DNA from: an uncultured Lachnospiraceae bacterium
GTDB taxonomy: Bacteria > Bacillota > Clostridia > Lachnospirales > Lachnospiraceae
DNA length: 64,000 bases
NCBI GenBank assembly: GCA_934351925.1
Contig: CAKRJT010000003.1
Location: 91,742 to 155,741, forward strand
Direction: 5' to 3'
The stretch's first letter is position 1. Each line of letters begins with the position of its first letter. The notes beneath the pieces were generated by a model, which did not search any database, was not told the DNA's origin, and was given only the letters and a program-made list of their open reading frames with translations. This document shows, piece after piece, positions 36,199 through 44,983 of this stretch. The translations under genes and the position numbers were made by a program.

Positions 36199-36277
36199 CC
36201 CCCTGCATACTGCAGGCAATGCTTGCAGTACTGCCACCAATAAGCAGTTTGAAAGCGTCGCTTTCAAACTTAACCTC
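36199..36277 (-). repeat. Palindromic dispersed repeat, copy B
   Basis: It holds the palindromes CTGCAGGCA/TGCTTGCAG and TTTGAAAGCG-t-CGCTTTCAAA. On the minus strand it is open and reads KFESDAFKLLIGGSTASIAC then SMQGDKHE. A 38-codon frame (36301-36185) through it ends five bases inside the HD gene. It is closely similar to copy C at 51646-51721. Confidence 0.85.
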
Positions 36278-36326
36278 ATCTCTGAGCGTCTGCAGCCTCA
36301 TACTAACCAAATTTCCAAATACATGG

Positions 36327-37985
36327 TTACTCCGCATCGGCTGCATCATTCTCCTCAAGCTGTTCCTCCGTGAGTGCAACAAAGCCCTGTCTCTTACGAG
36401 CCATCTCATCGCTCTCAAGGTACTCATCGTAGGTTGTAATCTTGTCGATCATCTTACCGCCGACAAACTCCATGATACGGTTCGCAGTAGTCTGCACGAA
36501 CTGATGGTCATGTGAAGCGAAAATCATGGCTCCCGGGAACTTGATAAGTCCGTTGTTGAGTGCTGTGATTGACTCCATGTCAAGGTGGTTGGTTGGCTGG
36601 TCAAGTAAAAGCACATTAGCGCCCATAATCATCATCTTAGAGAGCATAACCCTGACCTTCTCACCACCGGATAATACCTTAACCTTCTTAACACCGTCAT
36701 CGCCTGCAAATAACATTCTGCCGAGGAAGCCTCTTACATAAGTGACATCCTTCTCAGGCGAGAACTGCATAAGCCACTCAACAATCGTATCGTCACAATC
36801 AAAATCCTTCGTGTTATCCTTAGGGAAATATGCCGTGCTTGTTGTTATACCCCACTTATAGCTTCCCTCGTCAGGCTCAAGCTCACCTGCAAGAATCTTA
36901 AAGAGTGTCGTCTTTGCAAGCTCATCGCTTCCGACAAGAGCAATCTTATCCTCTCTTCCCACGATAAACGATACATTGTCAAGAACCTTAATGCCGTCAA
37001 CAGTCTTGGACAGGTTCGTCACGGTGAGAACCTCATTTCCAATCTCTCTTGCAGGACGGAAATCAATGTATGGATACTTTCTGCTTGATGGCCTGATATC
37101 GTCAAGCTCAATCTTCTCAAGAGCTCTCTTACGGGATGTAGCCTGCTTGGACTTGGAAGCGTTGGCGGAGAATCTCTGAATGAACTCCTGTAACTCCTTA
37201 ATCTTCTCTTCCTTCTTCTTGTTGGCTTCCTTCATCTGCTTAACCATGAGCTGGCTTGACTCGTACCAGAAATCATAGTTACCTGCATAGAGCTGAATCT
37301 TTGAATAATCTATATCTGCAATCTGTGTACATACCTTATTGAGGAAATAACGGTCATGGGATACCACGATAACCGTGTTCTCAAAATTGATTAAGAACTC
37401 CTCAAGCCATGCGATGGCGTCAAGGTCAAGATGGTTCGTAGGCTCATCAAGAAGCAGGATATCAGGATTACCGAACAATGCCTTTGCAAGAAGAACCTTA
37501 ACCTTCTCACTGCCGTTTAACTCACTCATCTGCTTATAGTGAAGCTCAGTGTCAATTCCAAGACCATTTAAAAGTGTGGCTGCATCACTCTCAGCCTCCC
37601 AGCCGTTCATCGTGGCGAACTCGCCCTCAAGCTCACTTGCCTTGATTCCGTCCTCCTCGGTGAAATCTTCCTTAGCGTAGATTGCTTCCTTCTCCTTCAT
37701 AATCTGATAAAGGCGCTCATTTCCCATGATAACCGTATCAAGTACATTGTACGCGTCATACTTGAAGTGATCCTGCTCTAAGAATGATAATCTCTCACCC
37801 GGAGATATTGTCACGTCACCCTTAGAAGGCTCAAGCTGTCCGGACAAAATCTTTAAGAATGTAGATTTTCCTGCACCATTGGCACCAATAAGACCATAGC
37901 AGTTTCCCGGAGTAAACTTGATATTCACGTCCTCAAAAAGAGCCTTCTTACCGATTCGTAATGTTACATTATTAGCACTAATCAT
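36327..37985 (-). CDS. ABC-F ATPase (YbiT-like)
   Basis: The 552 residues match the YbiT branch of ABC-F proteins: MISANNVTLRIGKKALFEDV, Walker A GANGAGKST, LLLDEPTNHLDLDAIAWLEEFL, a linker rich in Lys and Glu (KKKEEKIKELQEFIQRF), and a second domain ending LLLDQPTNHLDMESI. The first signature reads LNGSEKVKV and the second P-loop VGSDELAKTT, both divergent as in this branch. Its role is probably ribosome-linked. AAAGGA precedes the ATG at 37985; the longer frame to 38036 has no site. Confidence 0.9.
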   Translation of the reverse strand: MISANNVTLRIGKKALFEDVNIKFTPGNCYGLIGANGAGKSTFLKILSGQLEPSKGDVTISPGERLSFLEQDHFKYDAYNVLDTVIMGNERLYQIMKEKEAIYAKEDFTEEDGIKASELEGEFATMNGWEAESDAATLLNGLGIDTELHYKQMSELNGSEKVKVLLAKALFGNPDILLLDEPTNHLDLDAIAWLEEFLINFENTVIVVSHDRYFLNKVCTQIADIDYSKIQLYAGNYDFWYESSQLMVKQMKEANKKKEEKIKELQEFIQRFSANASKSKQATSRKRALEKIELDDIRPSSRKYPYIDFRPAREIGNEVLTVTNLSKTVDGIKVLDNVSFIVGREDKIALVGSDELAKTTLFKILAGELEPDEGSYKWGITTSTAYFPKDNTKDFDCDDTIVEWLMQFSPEKDVTYVRGFLGRMLFAGDDGVKKVKVLSGGEKVRVMLSKMMIMGANVLLLDQPTNHLDMESITALNNGLIKFPGAMIFASHDHQFVQTTANRIMEFVGGKMIDKITTYDEYLESDEMARKRQGFVALTEEQLEENDAADAE

Positions 37986-38177
37986 TTTTATAAATCCTTT
38001 CCAAGCCGTTTTGCCCGGCTTCACCCTAAATGGCATACTTAGGATATATTATAACGTATAATGGGGATTTTTCAAGAACTATATTTCAAAACAGGGAAAA
38101 ATGTGGTATTATCTGCATAGCAGGTGGCGCACCGGTGTCAAAACCGACTAGCTCTGACTCTCATTTTTGGGGTTGGC

Positions 38178-38445
38178 TTACCGCCTACGCGCCCGCTGAT
38201 TGTGACAAAGCGGTATTAATTGCGTTCAAAGCAAGAAAAATCACCCACATTTACCGCTTATAGTTGATAGATTTTATTCCAGGCGGTAACATTAAAAGGT
38301 CACAATAAAAAAGGGCATAGAATATAAAAAAATATACCGCTTACAGGAAGAAAAAAGTCAAGGAAGCGGTAATTTGCAATTAATAAATCGGAAAATAGGA
38401 TATTTTTTACCGCCGCTATGTGAAGCTAAGACAATCCGGCGGTAT
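38178..38445. repeat. Array of four 39-bp inverted-repeat units (array A)
   Basis: Units lie at 38178-38216, 38251-38289, 38334-38372 and 38407-38445, each exactly 39 bp. Each starts TTACCGCYT (or ATACCGCTT) and ends in its inverse ARGCGGTAA (or ...GGTAT). The 21-bp cores share no sequence. Linkers are 34, 44 and 34 bp. The array fills most of the 547-bp gap between the YbiT-like gene and the PHP gene. I see no promoter or gene in it. Array B at 57715-58056 has the same geometry. Confidence 0.9.
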
Positions 38446-38532
38446 TGCCGTGTGATAGCGGAACATTCAGAAGGTAATTCAGGTGACGTTCACAACTTTA
38501 AATTATTATAACAAAAAAGGAGACTTACATTT

Positions 38533-39393
38533 ATGAAACTTACAGATTTACATGTACATTCTACGGCATCGGACGGAACATTCACACCGTCGGAGCTGGC
38601 AGCTGAGGCTAAGAAGGTCGGACTTAAGGCGTTTGCGCTCACAGACCATGACACGGTTGCGGGAATTGAAGAAGCGGTTAATGCCGGAAAGGAGGCTGGA
38701 ATTGAGGTTATCCCGGGAATTGAGATAAGCACAAAATATAACAGCACCTACATCAAGGACAAGGAGATACACATTGTAGGCCTTTATATTGATTACACGA
38801 ATGAACATTTTCTGACAGAGATTGCAGGCTTCCGCGACAACCGCGACGGAAGGAATGACAAGCTTATTGAGCTGATGAACGAAGCAGGTATGCCGATTTC
38901 CCTTGAGGCAATGCGCGATATGTTCGGAGACGATACCGTACTCACAAGGGCACATTTTGCAAGATATATGATCAACAAGGGCTACGTTTCGAGCAATAAT
39001 GAGGCTTTCGACAGATATCTCGGCGAGGGCAGGCCTTTCTATGTGTCGAGGCAGATGCCTGACCCGGCAAGGGCTGTTGAACTTATACACGAGGCAGGCG
39101 GCGCTGCCGTTCTCGCGCATCCTATCCTCTACAAGATGTCCGACAGCGAGCTTACGAAGCTCTGCCAGTACTTAAAGCGCCATGGCTTGAACGGAATTGA
39201 GGGCATCTACTCCACCTACAGAAGCGGCGACGAGACAACCATTCGCCGCATCGCAAATGATTGTGGGCTTCTCATATCCGGCGGAAGCGACTTCCACGGA
39301 GCAAACAAGCCCGACATCAAGCTCGGCATCGGAAAAGGAAACCTGAAAATCCCTTATGAGCTGGCGCTTAACCTTAAAAAGGCGGCACACTAG
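38533..39393 (+). CDS. PHP-domain phosphoesterase (RNase AM/YciV-like)
   Basis: The 286 residues form a PHP domain with DLHVHSTASDGTFTPSEL, FALTDHDTVAG, VIPGIEIST, EIHIVGLYID, VLAHPILY and SGGSDFHG, which supply the metal-binding His and Asp set. Relatives (YciV/TrpH) remove 3'-phosphate from nucleoside 3',5'-bisphosphate and act as 5'-3' exoribonuclease on rRNA precursors. GGAG lies 9 bases before the ATG, just past array A. Confidence 0.9.
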   Translation: MKLTDLHVHSTASDGTFTPSELAAEAKKVGLKAFALTDHDTVAGIEEAVNAGKEAGIEVIPGIEISTKYNSTYIKDKEIHIVGLYIDYTNEHFLTEIAGFRDNRDGRNDKLIELMNEAGMPISLEAMRDMFGDDTVLTRAHFARYMINKGYVSSNNEAFDRYLGEGRPFYVSRQMPDPARAVELIHEAGGAAVLAHPILYKMSDSELTKLCQYLKRHGLNGIEGIYSTYRSGDETTIRRIANDCGLLISGGSDFHGANKPDIKLGIGKGNLKIPYELALNLKKAAH

Positions 39394-39415
39394 TCCAATT
39401 ATTTTCTAAATGCAA

Positions 39416-39456
39416 AATACCTCTAATGCAGTAACAAATGTTGCCTTAGAGGTATT
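39416..39456. terminator. Stem-loop between convergent genes
   Basis: The 11-bp arms AATACCTCTAA and TTAGAGGTATT enclose a loop that may pair further (GTAAC/GTTGC). Tails are short, so termination would be weak but could act both ways. Confidence 0.55.
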
Positions 39457-39471
39457 ACTATTCTATATCAA

Positions 39472-39738
39472 TTAAGCCATGCTTTCTCCCGGGACATTGC
39501 CTGTGATACACATATTTAACAATTCCTGTTCACTTGTGACAAATGTATAAGGTGAATATTCAGAGTACACTTCAAGAGCATTCGGTCCGCCCAATCTCAC
39601 TACCTGTACAGGCGACTCCGCGATAGCCATACACTGTCCAAATAATCTATTAAGCGCATCAATGTTCTTATCCGTAAACTCCATAACCGCTGAACCAATC
39701 TTATTAAAATCGTGGACAACTATATAATTCTTAGGCAT
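39472..39738 (-). CDS. Small conserved-looking protein of unknown function
   Basis: This 88-residue protein starts PKNYIVVHDFNKIGSAVMEF and is not recognised. It has a mixed hydrophobic and charged composition without membrane segments or Cys pairs. It could be a single alpha/beta domain. GGAGG lies 8 bases before the ATG. It follows the response-regulator gene by 24 bp and is probably co-transcribed, ending at the hairpin 39416-39456. Confidence 0.6.
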   Translation of the reverse strand: MPKNYIVVHDFNKIGSAVMEFTDKNIDALNRLFGQCMAIAESPVQVVRLGGPNALEVYSEYSPYTFVTSEQELLNMCITGNVPGESMA

Positions 39739-39762
39739 TTCGCAACCTCCTGACTTATACCC

Positions 39763-41313
39763 TCACTGCTCCTTCTTATTCCTATACTCCGCAGGGCTCA
39801 CCCCGACATACTTCTTGAACTTCTTGTGGAAGTAGTCCACGTTCTTGTAGCCGACGCGCTCGGCAATCTCGTACACCTTGAGCTTGTTGTCCATGAGAAG
39901 CTCTATGGCGTGGTCAATTCTCACCTTGTCAACGTAGGAGTTGAAGCTCTCGCCCACGTTCTTGTTGAAAATCTTGCCAAGATATGCACTGTTGTAGCCA
40001 AAAAGAGAGGCGATGACCTCGAGCTTGATGTTAGTCGCATAGTTGTGGTCAATATAGTGCAGAACATCGTCTAAGACGCTCTCCCTAGACGAGCTTCCCA
40101 TGCTGTTCATAATCATGTCGAGCTGCTTTGAAATATACTCAATAATGTCATACATGTAAAATCTCGACGATATGTACTCTATAATCTCCGAGTTCTGCGG
40201 GAACGCAAAGCTGTTATTGCTGTATATGCGGTTGATGTTCTCCTTAATCTGCAAAAATAAGTCCGTGAGAAAGAGCTTCACCTGTCTTATCGGGGCGTCG
40301 ACATTGTACAGATACTCCTCGATGCTGTACAACGCCTCTGCGACCTTGCGTCTTGAGAAGGTCTGGATATAGTCCGTTATCTGCGCGCAGTAGTCAGTTA
40401 TCCTCGACTTATCAAAGTCCTCGAGCACCTCCCTGACATGCGGCATTTCCTCATAGCTGAGCGTATGCTGCCCCTCTATGCAGAAAAAACGTCTCTTAAT
40501 CAGCGTGTATGCGTCGGAATACGATATGTGCACGTCAAAAAGCTCATTTACCGGACGTCCGTAGGCTATAAAGAGCGTGTCCATCGGGCTGCCCTTCTGC
40601 GGCGGTGTGCTCTCGTAGTGCTCGATGAAGCGCTCGAACTTCTCTATCGCAAAGCTTCCCTTCAGAATTATCACATTGTGCTCGTCGTCCATGAAATGCT
40701 CGAAGGTCTGGCTTCCGTTGTTCGTCACCTTCAAAAGCTCCGAGAACTGGTACGGCATGTTCACACCCTTCTCGATATCAAAGTTCTCATACAGCACAAC
40801 CTGATACACCGGCGCAACCAGCCCAAGCTCCTGCGGGGAGAACATGTCACTGTCAAGCTCATTTCTAACAAGGTCGTGCAAAAGTTCCTTCTTCGCCTTA
40901 TTTTTGTAATGCTCATTGTGTGACACACTTTCCTTGTCCGATTTAATCTGTTCGCCAATTCTCTTTACCGCCTCAGCAAGCTCGTCCTCATCAATAGGCT
41001 TGGTGATATAATTGTCCACGCCGAGCCTGATTGCGGTCTGTGCGAACTTGAAATCAGAGAAACCGCTCAGAATTATAAATTTTCCGGCAAAACCGTGCTC
41101 TCTCGCATTCTCAACCACTTCAAGCCCCGATAACTTCGGCATCTTGATGTCCAAAAGAACAAGACCGGGCTGCAGCTCGTAAATCTGTTTCAAAGCCTCT
41201 TCACCGTTGGCGGCTTCGCCACAGACCGTAAACCCGAGTGCCTCCCAGTCTATTATGTATTTTATGCCTTCTCTTATATTCTTTTCATCATCTGCAATAA
41301 GAACTGTTTCCAT
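39763..41313 (-). CDS. Response regulator, receiver plus AraC-type HTH (YesN-like)
   Basis: The 516 residues have a receiver domain (1-120) with DDEKNIREG and phospho-Asp in LVLLDIKMPKLSG, a middle region of about 250 residues, and an AraC double HTH at the C-terminus (VIASLFGYNSAYLGKIFNK, IAERVGYKNVDYFHKKFKKYVG). It is the natural partner of the YesM-type kinase at 51362-53293 and should activate the glycan genes. The ATG at 41313 or 41316 follows GGGGG. It lies downstream of the GH5 gene, at the far end of the cluster from the kinase. Confidence 0.9.
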   Translation of the reverse strand: METVLIADDEKNIREGIKYIIDWEALGFTVCGEAANGEEALKQIYELQPGLVLLDIKMPKLSGLEVVENAREHGFAGKFIILSGFSDFKFAQTAIRLGVDNYITKPIDEDELAEAVKRIGEQIKSDKESVSHNEHYKNKAKKELLHDLVRNELDSDMFSPQELGLVAPVYQVVLYENFDIEKGVNMPYQFSELLKVTNNGSQTFEHFMDDEHNVIILKGSFAIEKFERFIEHYESTPPQKGSPMDTLFIAYGRPVNELFDVHISYSDAYTLIKRRFFCIEGQHTLSYEEMPHVREVLEDFDKSRITDYCAQITDYIQTFSRRKVAEALYSIEEYLYNVDAPIRQVKLFLTDLFLQIKENINRIYSNNSFAFPQNSEIIEYISSRFYMYDIIEYISKQLDMIMNSMGSSSRESVLDDVLHYIDHNYATNIKLEVIASLFGYNSAYLGKIFNKNVGESFNSYVDKVRIDHAIELLMDNKLKVYEIAERVGYKNVDYFHKKFKKYVGVSPAEYRNKKEQ

Positions 41314-41360
41314 CATATCCCCCGACCCGGTGCTTTTTCCGTGCCGAACCCAAATCATAA

Positions 41361-41400
41361 GATTTTTAAATCAGATTTTCAAATCTTACCCCTCGAGACC
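41361..41400 (-). repeat. Possible decayed copy of the palindromic repeat (copy D)
   Basis: On the minus strand AAG(A)TTTGAAAATCTGATTT...AAATCTTA resembles the palindrome and flank of copy A. It is preceded by a similar GCCGGT..GGGG segment. The CGTGCCG/CGGCACG arms around it (about 41336-41406) would close a large hairpin. It sits in the leader of the response-regulator gene. The relation is weak by eye. Confidence 0.35.
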
Positions 41401-41481
41401 GGCACGCCGTCACATCTTTTTATTAAGCTAAATTATAAATTATGCCGCTGGCATTGTCAAGGAAACAGCACCCGTTCACAG

Positions 41482-44280
41482 CTATCCTTTGCGCTGTGAG
41501 CCCTTGTTTTTCTTAGGTCTTAACATTATGAACACTACCACTCCCGCTGCAAGCACAACTCCCACAATTATGATAACCGCCGTCATCGTGCTGACTGTTG
41601 CCCCCGATGAGGCAGGCTGCGTTTCGGTGCTCAGCTCCTGCGTAGTGGTCTCCTGTGCTGCCGCCTGCGTCGAGCTCCCGCTCTCCGTCTCAGCCACCTC
41701 CTGTGTCGGCTCCTCATGCTTGATATCCCTCTCCGGTGCAGGTATTATGTCACCGACCGAATCAGCTTCCGACACATACTCTGTTATTCCCGATACCCCG
41801 AGAAGAATACTTGCCGACACTCCGCTCTCTGTGTATGCCGTGATTACCGAACCGCCGATTTTAAGTGCCTTTGCAACTGCAACCGCCCTGCCGTCACTTA
41901 TCTGAACCGTAGGCTCTGCTATCGCTGCGACAGCCTCATTTTCCGATGCAAAATATATCTTCTCGTTGGCTTCTACCGGAGCCACTGTTGCAACTATGTC
42001 ATAGGTTCCGTCCTCATTGTCAACCACCTCAAGCTCCATGTAATCAACTTCAATGTCAGTGTCCCCCGTATCCCCCGTGTTCTCGAACTCCATATCCGAG
42101 AGTGTGAATGTAATCTCAACGGTCTTAGGGTTCTCAACGGTTGTAAAATCAGCCACATGTTTCTTGACAACGACCTCCTCAACCATCGAACCGTCCCATG
42201 AATTTATCGGGTCATTGGTATCGAATATTCCGGATGACTTAAGTGCGCTCTTAGGCTCTGTCTGTGTCACGGTAAGTTCAACACCGTCCACTACCACACT
42301 GTCATACATTATATTACAGGACACAAGCTTTGACTTCTTTTCCTGTCCGAGTGTAACCGCATGGTCTTTTATGTATATAGCAGTCATTTTGCTAAGGCTG
42401 TCAACTCCTGCCTTTGCGGCATCGTCGGACAAATCCTCCTCACAGTTGAAGGTGAGCGTGTAGGTTCCGTCACCGCTCACCGTTATCGGTTCGCCGTACT
42501 CATTTGAGAAAAATGAGTGGTCATTGTCGTTGTAGTACACGTTCACGGCAAGGGATATCTCATTCGCCCCCGCCTTGTGTCCAACCACCACTCTCGTCGT
42601 CGCGCTCTTTCCCTTCGCAGCCGTCGTCGTTATGTATGCGACGCCGTCCGACTTGGCAAGCACCTTGCCTGTCCTCGACACTGTGGCTATATCCTCGTTT
42701 GAGGAACGGTATGTAAGATACTCTCCAGAAACGTTTATCTGTGCACCGATATAGGTGTAGGAGTCAGTGCTAAGCTCAAGCTGCTCAGGCACGGAAAGCT
42801 CGATATCCTCAGCTCCCTTCTGCGCTATGACAGTCACAGTCATGCTCTTGCTGTAACCGTCCTTCTGGCTGTAGGCTGTTATAGTCGTGGTTCCTATGCC
42901 TCTCGCGCGGATACGTCCGTCATAAACCGTCGCAACTGAAGGGTCATCTGTTTTCCACAGCACTATATCGTTCGTGTTCTCAGGAAGAACATTCTTTACA
43001 GAGGTCTCGTAAAGCGCCCCGACTTCAATACACAGTTCATCCTTCTCAAGCTCAAAATCCGTAATCGGAATAATCTCGGTTCCCTTGCTCAAATCCGAGC
43101 AGTCTGAAGGTCCTGCAAGATATTTTCCCCTGAGTATCGCCGCAATCAGGTCCGGATATACAGGCTCACAGGTCTCCCTGTCAATGAGTGTGAAGTTATA
43201 ATCCGTAGGCTCCTTTGTGAGGTCATACTCGCCGTTATCCCAGTAGCACGCAACAATCATTCCCGTGTTGCAGATTCGGTTGACAACCTCGTAGTGGTAT
43301 GCTCTGTCAGCCTCATTTCTCTTGTCAATGGCACCGTACTCTCCCACAATAACCGGAACGCCCTGCGAGGTGAACTTCTCAAGCTGTGCAAACTCAGCCA
43401 CGAGTTCATCGGTCATCTCCTTCGTCCACTCGGTGTAGGTCGTGTTCTCAGCAAGACCGAACAGCCAGTTATAATAGTGCACTGACAAGAATAATCTATT
43501 CTCAACCGTATCCTCCGGAAGTCTGAAATCGTACTGCGTCGTGTTCGTGATGTTGGTGTATCTTCCCGGCACGGACAGCCATCTGTATGCGTTATTAGAG
43601 CCCGTTCCCCTGACTGTGTCCACGAATATCTGGTTGAGCTCCATGACCCTGTCCATATCGAACTGGATATTGTTTCCCGGTCCCGTAACCTCGTTCATGG
43701 ACTCGAATATGAGGTGCTCGTCGTAGTCCTTAAATCTCTGTGCAATCTGCTTCCACACAGCCTCATACTTCTCCTTCACGGAGTCAAAGTCGTCCGAAGC
43801 TATTCTAAGCCATCCCGTCTGTTCCGCGCCGTCGTGGTGTATATTTACGATGACATACATATCCTGCTCAACGCAGTAGTCCACGATATCCTGAACACGG
43901 CTCAGCCATTTGTCATTTATCGCATAGCCGTTCTCGTCATCAATCATAGTTCCCCAGGTCACAGGAATTCTCACAGTGTTAAAGCCATTGTCATGTACCG
44001 TCTTTATAACCTGTTTCGTTGTCTCAACGTGCTGCCACAGCGTCTCATTCGGGGTAAAGCCTGTATGTCCATCCATCGTGTTTCCAAGGTTCCACCCTGC
44101 CCCCATCTCCTGAACCATATCCTGCGCCGAGAGTACACGGAACGGCTGCTGTGTGGCTGCCGCAACCAGCCCCTTGTCGTCGGAGGCGTACACCCTGCAC
44201 GAAAGCCCCGACATAACACTTCCCGCGAGCACAACCGCCGCGGTCGCGATGGCGCACATGCGCCCAATCATTTTTCTCAT
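41482..44280 (-). CDS. Secreted, membrane-anchored GH5 endoglucanase/xyloglucanase with Big_2 domains
   Basis: Of 932 residues, 1-32 are a signal peptide. Residues about 48-370 are GH5: GAGWNLGNTMDG, VRIPVTWG, VIVNIHHDG, acid/base Glu in IFESMNEV and nucleophile Glu in VIVGEYGA. Two Big_2-like domains (393-477, 478-560), an unassigned module (about 561-720) like those of the 49404-51227 protein, and a third Big-like domain follow. A Thr/Ser linker, membrane helix and basic tail PKKNKGSQRKG anchor it to the membrane. GH5 with the GH31 alpha-xylosidase suggests xyloglucan. Its ATG overlaps the DUF624 stop by one base. Confidence 0.9.
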   Translation of the reverse strand: MRKMIGRMCAIATAAVVLAGSVMSGLSCRVYASDDKGLVAAATQQPFRVLSAQDMVQEMGAGWNLGNTMDGHTGFTPNETLWQHVETTKQVIKTVHDNGFNTVRIPVTWGTMIDDENGYAINDKWLSRVQDIVDYCVEQDMYVIVNIHHDGAEQTGWLRIASDDFDSVKEKYEAVWKQIAQRFKDYDEHLIFESMNEVTGPGNNIQFDMDRVMELNQIFVDTVRGTGSNNAYRWLSVPGRYTNITNTTQYDFRLPEDTVENRLFLSVHYYNWLFGLAENTTYTEWTKEMTDELVAEFAQLEKFTSQGVPVIVGEYGAIDKRNEADRAYHYEVVNRICNTGMIVACYWDNGEYDLTKEPTDYNFTLIDRETCEPVYPDLIAAILRGKYLAGPSDCSDLSKGTEIIPITDFELEKDELCIEVGALYETSVKNVLPENTNDIVLWKTDDPSVATVYDGRIRARGIGTTTITAYSQKDGYSKSMTVTVIAQKGAEDIELSVPEQLELSTDSYTYIGAQINVSGEYLTYRSSNEDIATVSRTGKVLAKSDGVAYITTTAAKGKSATTRVVVGHKAGANEISLAVNVYYNDNDHSFFSNEYGEPITVSGDGTYTLTFNCEEDLSDDAAKAGVDSLSKMTAIYIKDHAVTLGQEKKSKLVSCNIMYDSVVVDGVELTVTQTEPKSALKSSGIFDTNDPINSWDGSMVEEVVVKKHVADFTTVENPKTVEITFTLSDMEFENTGDTGDTDIEVDYMELEVVDNEDGTYDIVATVAPVEANEKIYFASENEAVAAIAEPTVQISDGRAVAVAKALKIGGSVITAYTESGVSASILLGVSGITEYVSEADSVGDIIPAPERDIKHEEPTQEVAETESGSSTQAAAQETTTQELSTETQPASSGATVSTMTAVIIIVGVVLAAGVVVFIMLRPKKNKGSQRKG

Positions 44281-44903
44281 TATCCTTCCTTCTCCTTTCT
44301 CTCTATGTCCTTAAAAATATAAAGAGCACCCGCGCTTATCGTATATATGATGCACGCCGGTCCTATAAGTATCATAAAATACATTGTCGTCGTGTTCCAG
44401 AACATTACAGCAAGCTCAAGGGCAACTATAAGCGTCATAGCAACTGAGCGCCCGAAATATCTTGTGTAGATTTCAAAGGAATTCTTCATAGTGTTTATAA
44501 AAGAATTCTCATATCTTGCTAGCAGCGCGTAGGCGTACATAAAGCCCGTTATCCCTATCACTATGGCGAGTATTCCCATCGCAAGACATATAAACGGATT
44601 TCCCTCAATCTTGTTAAAAAGCTCAAAATCCAGATATGCCGCATATGCTATCAGAAGATTCAACAGCCCAAGCGGTATACCCTTTTTCCAATTTTCCTTA
44701 AACGCCTCCAAAAATGCCTTGAATATGTAGCCCTCGCTCCCGTCCGACATCTTAAGCCCAACCGAAAACGCAGCCGTCGTGGAAGCACCGATAGTAACAA
44801 CCGGCAGTGAAAATACCAGCCAGAAAAAGTTCAGCTTCACTATCTCCCAGAATGTTGATATGAACTTGTAGAGCGGGCTGTCCACACTGAAAAATTTCAT
44901 CAA
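44280..44903 (-). CDS. DUF624 (YesL-like) membrane protein
   Basis: The 207 residues have about five to six hydrophobic segments and the family start FFSVDSPLYKFISTFWEIVKLNFFWLVFSLP and GASTTAAFSVGLKM. YesL proteins accompany LplB/LplC-type sugar importers and two-component systems; the role is unknown. It follows the binding protein but is separated from it by a terminator-like hairpin. It overlaps the GH5 gene by one base, so those two are coupled. Confidence 0.9.
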   Translation of the reverse strand: MMKFFSVDSPLYKFISTFWEIVKLNFFWLVFSLPVVTIGASTTAAFSVGLKMSDGSEGYIFKAFLEAFKENWKKGIPLGLLNLLIAYAAYLDFELFNKIEGNPFICLAMGILAIVIGITGFMYAYALLARYENSFINTMKNSFEIYTRYFGRSVAMTLIVALELAVMFWNTTTMYFMILIGPACIIYTISAGALYIFKDIERKEKEG

Positions 44904-44916
44904 ATATCTCCTTTTA

Positions 44917-44961
44917 TAAAAAGGGCTGCCGCACTTAAGTGCAACCTTAGTGCAACAGCCC
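44917..44961 (-). terminator. Intrinsic terminator/attenuator after the solute-binding protein gene
   Basis: GGGCTG-TTGCACT pairs with AGTGC-GGCAGCCC, followed on the minus strand by TTTTTAT. It probably raises binding-protein output relative to the downstream genes by partial termination. Confidence 0.75.
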
Positions 44962-44983
44962 CCGATATTTTAATTAACCAAAA

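Noticed and set aside
36185..36427. 80-codon frame ending at the HD gene
   Set aside because: Most of it overlaps the ABC-F gene in another frame. Only the repeat-derived 38 codons are worth noting, and these are listed as a repeat.
38178..38445. CRISPR array interpretation of the regular repeats
   Set aside because: Constant parts are 9 bp and inverted, cores lie within them, linkers vary between 34 and 44 bp, and no cas genes are nearby.
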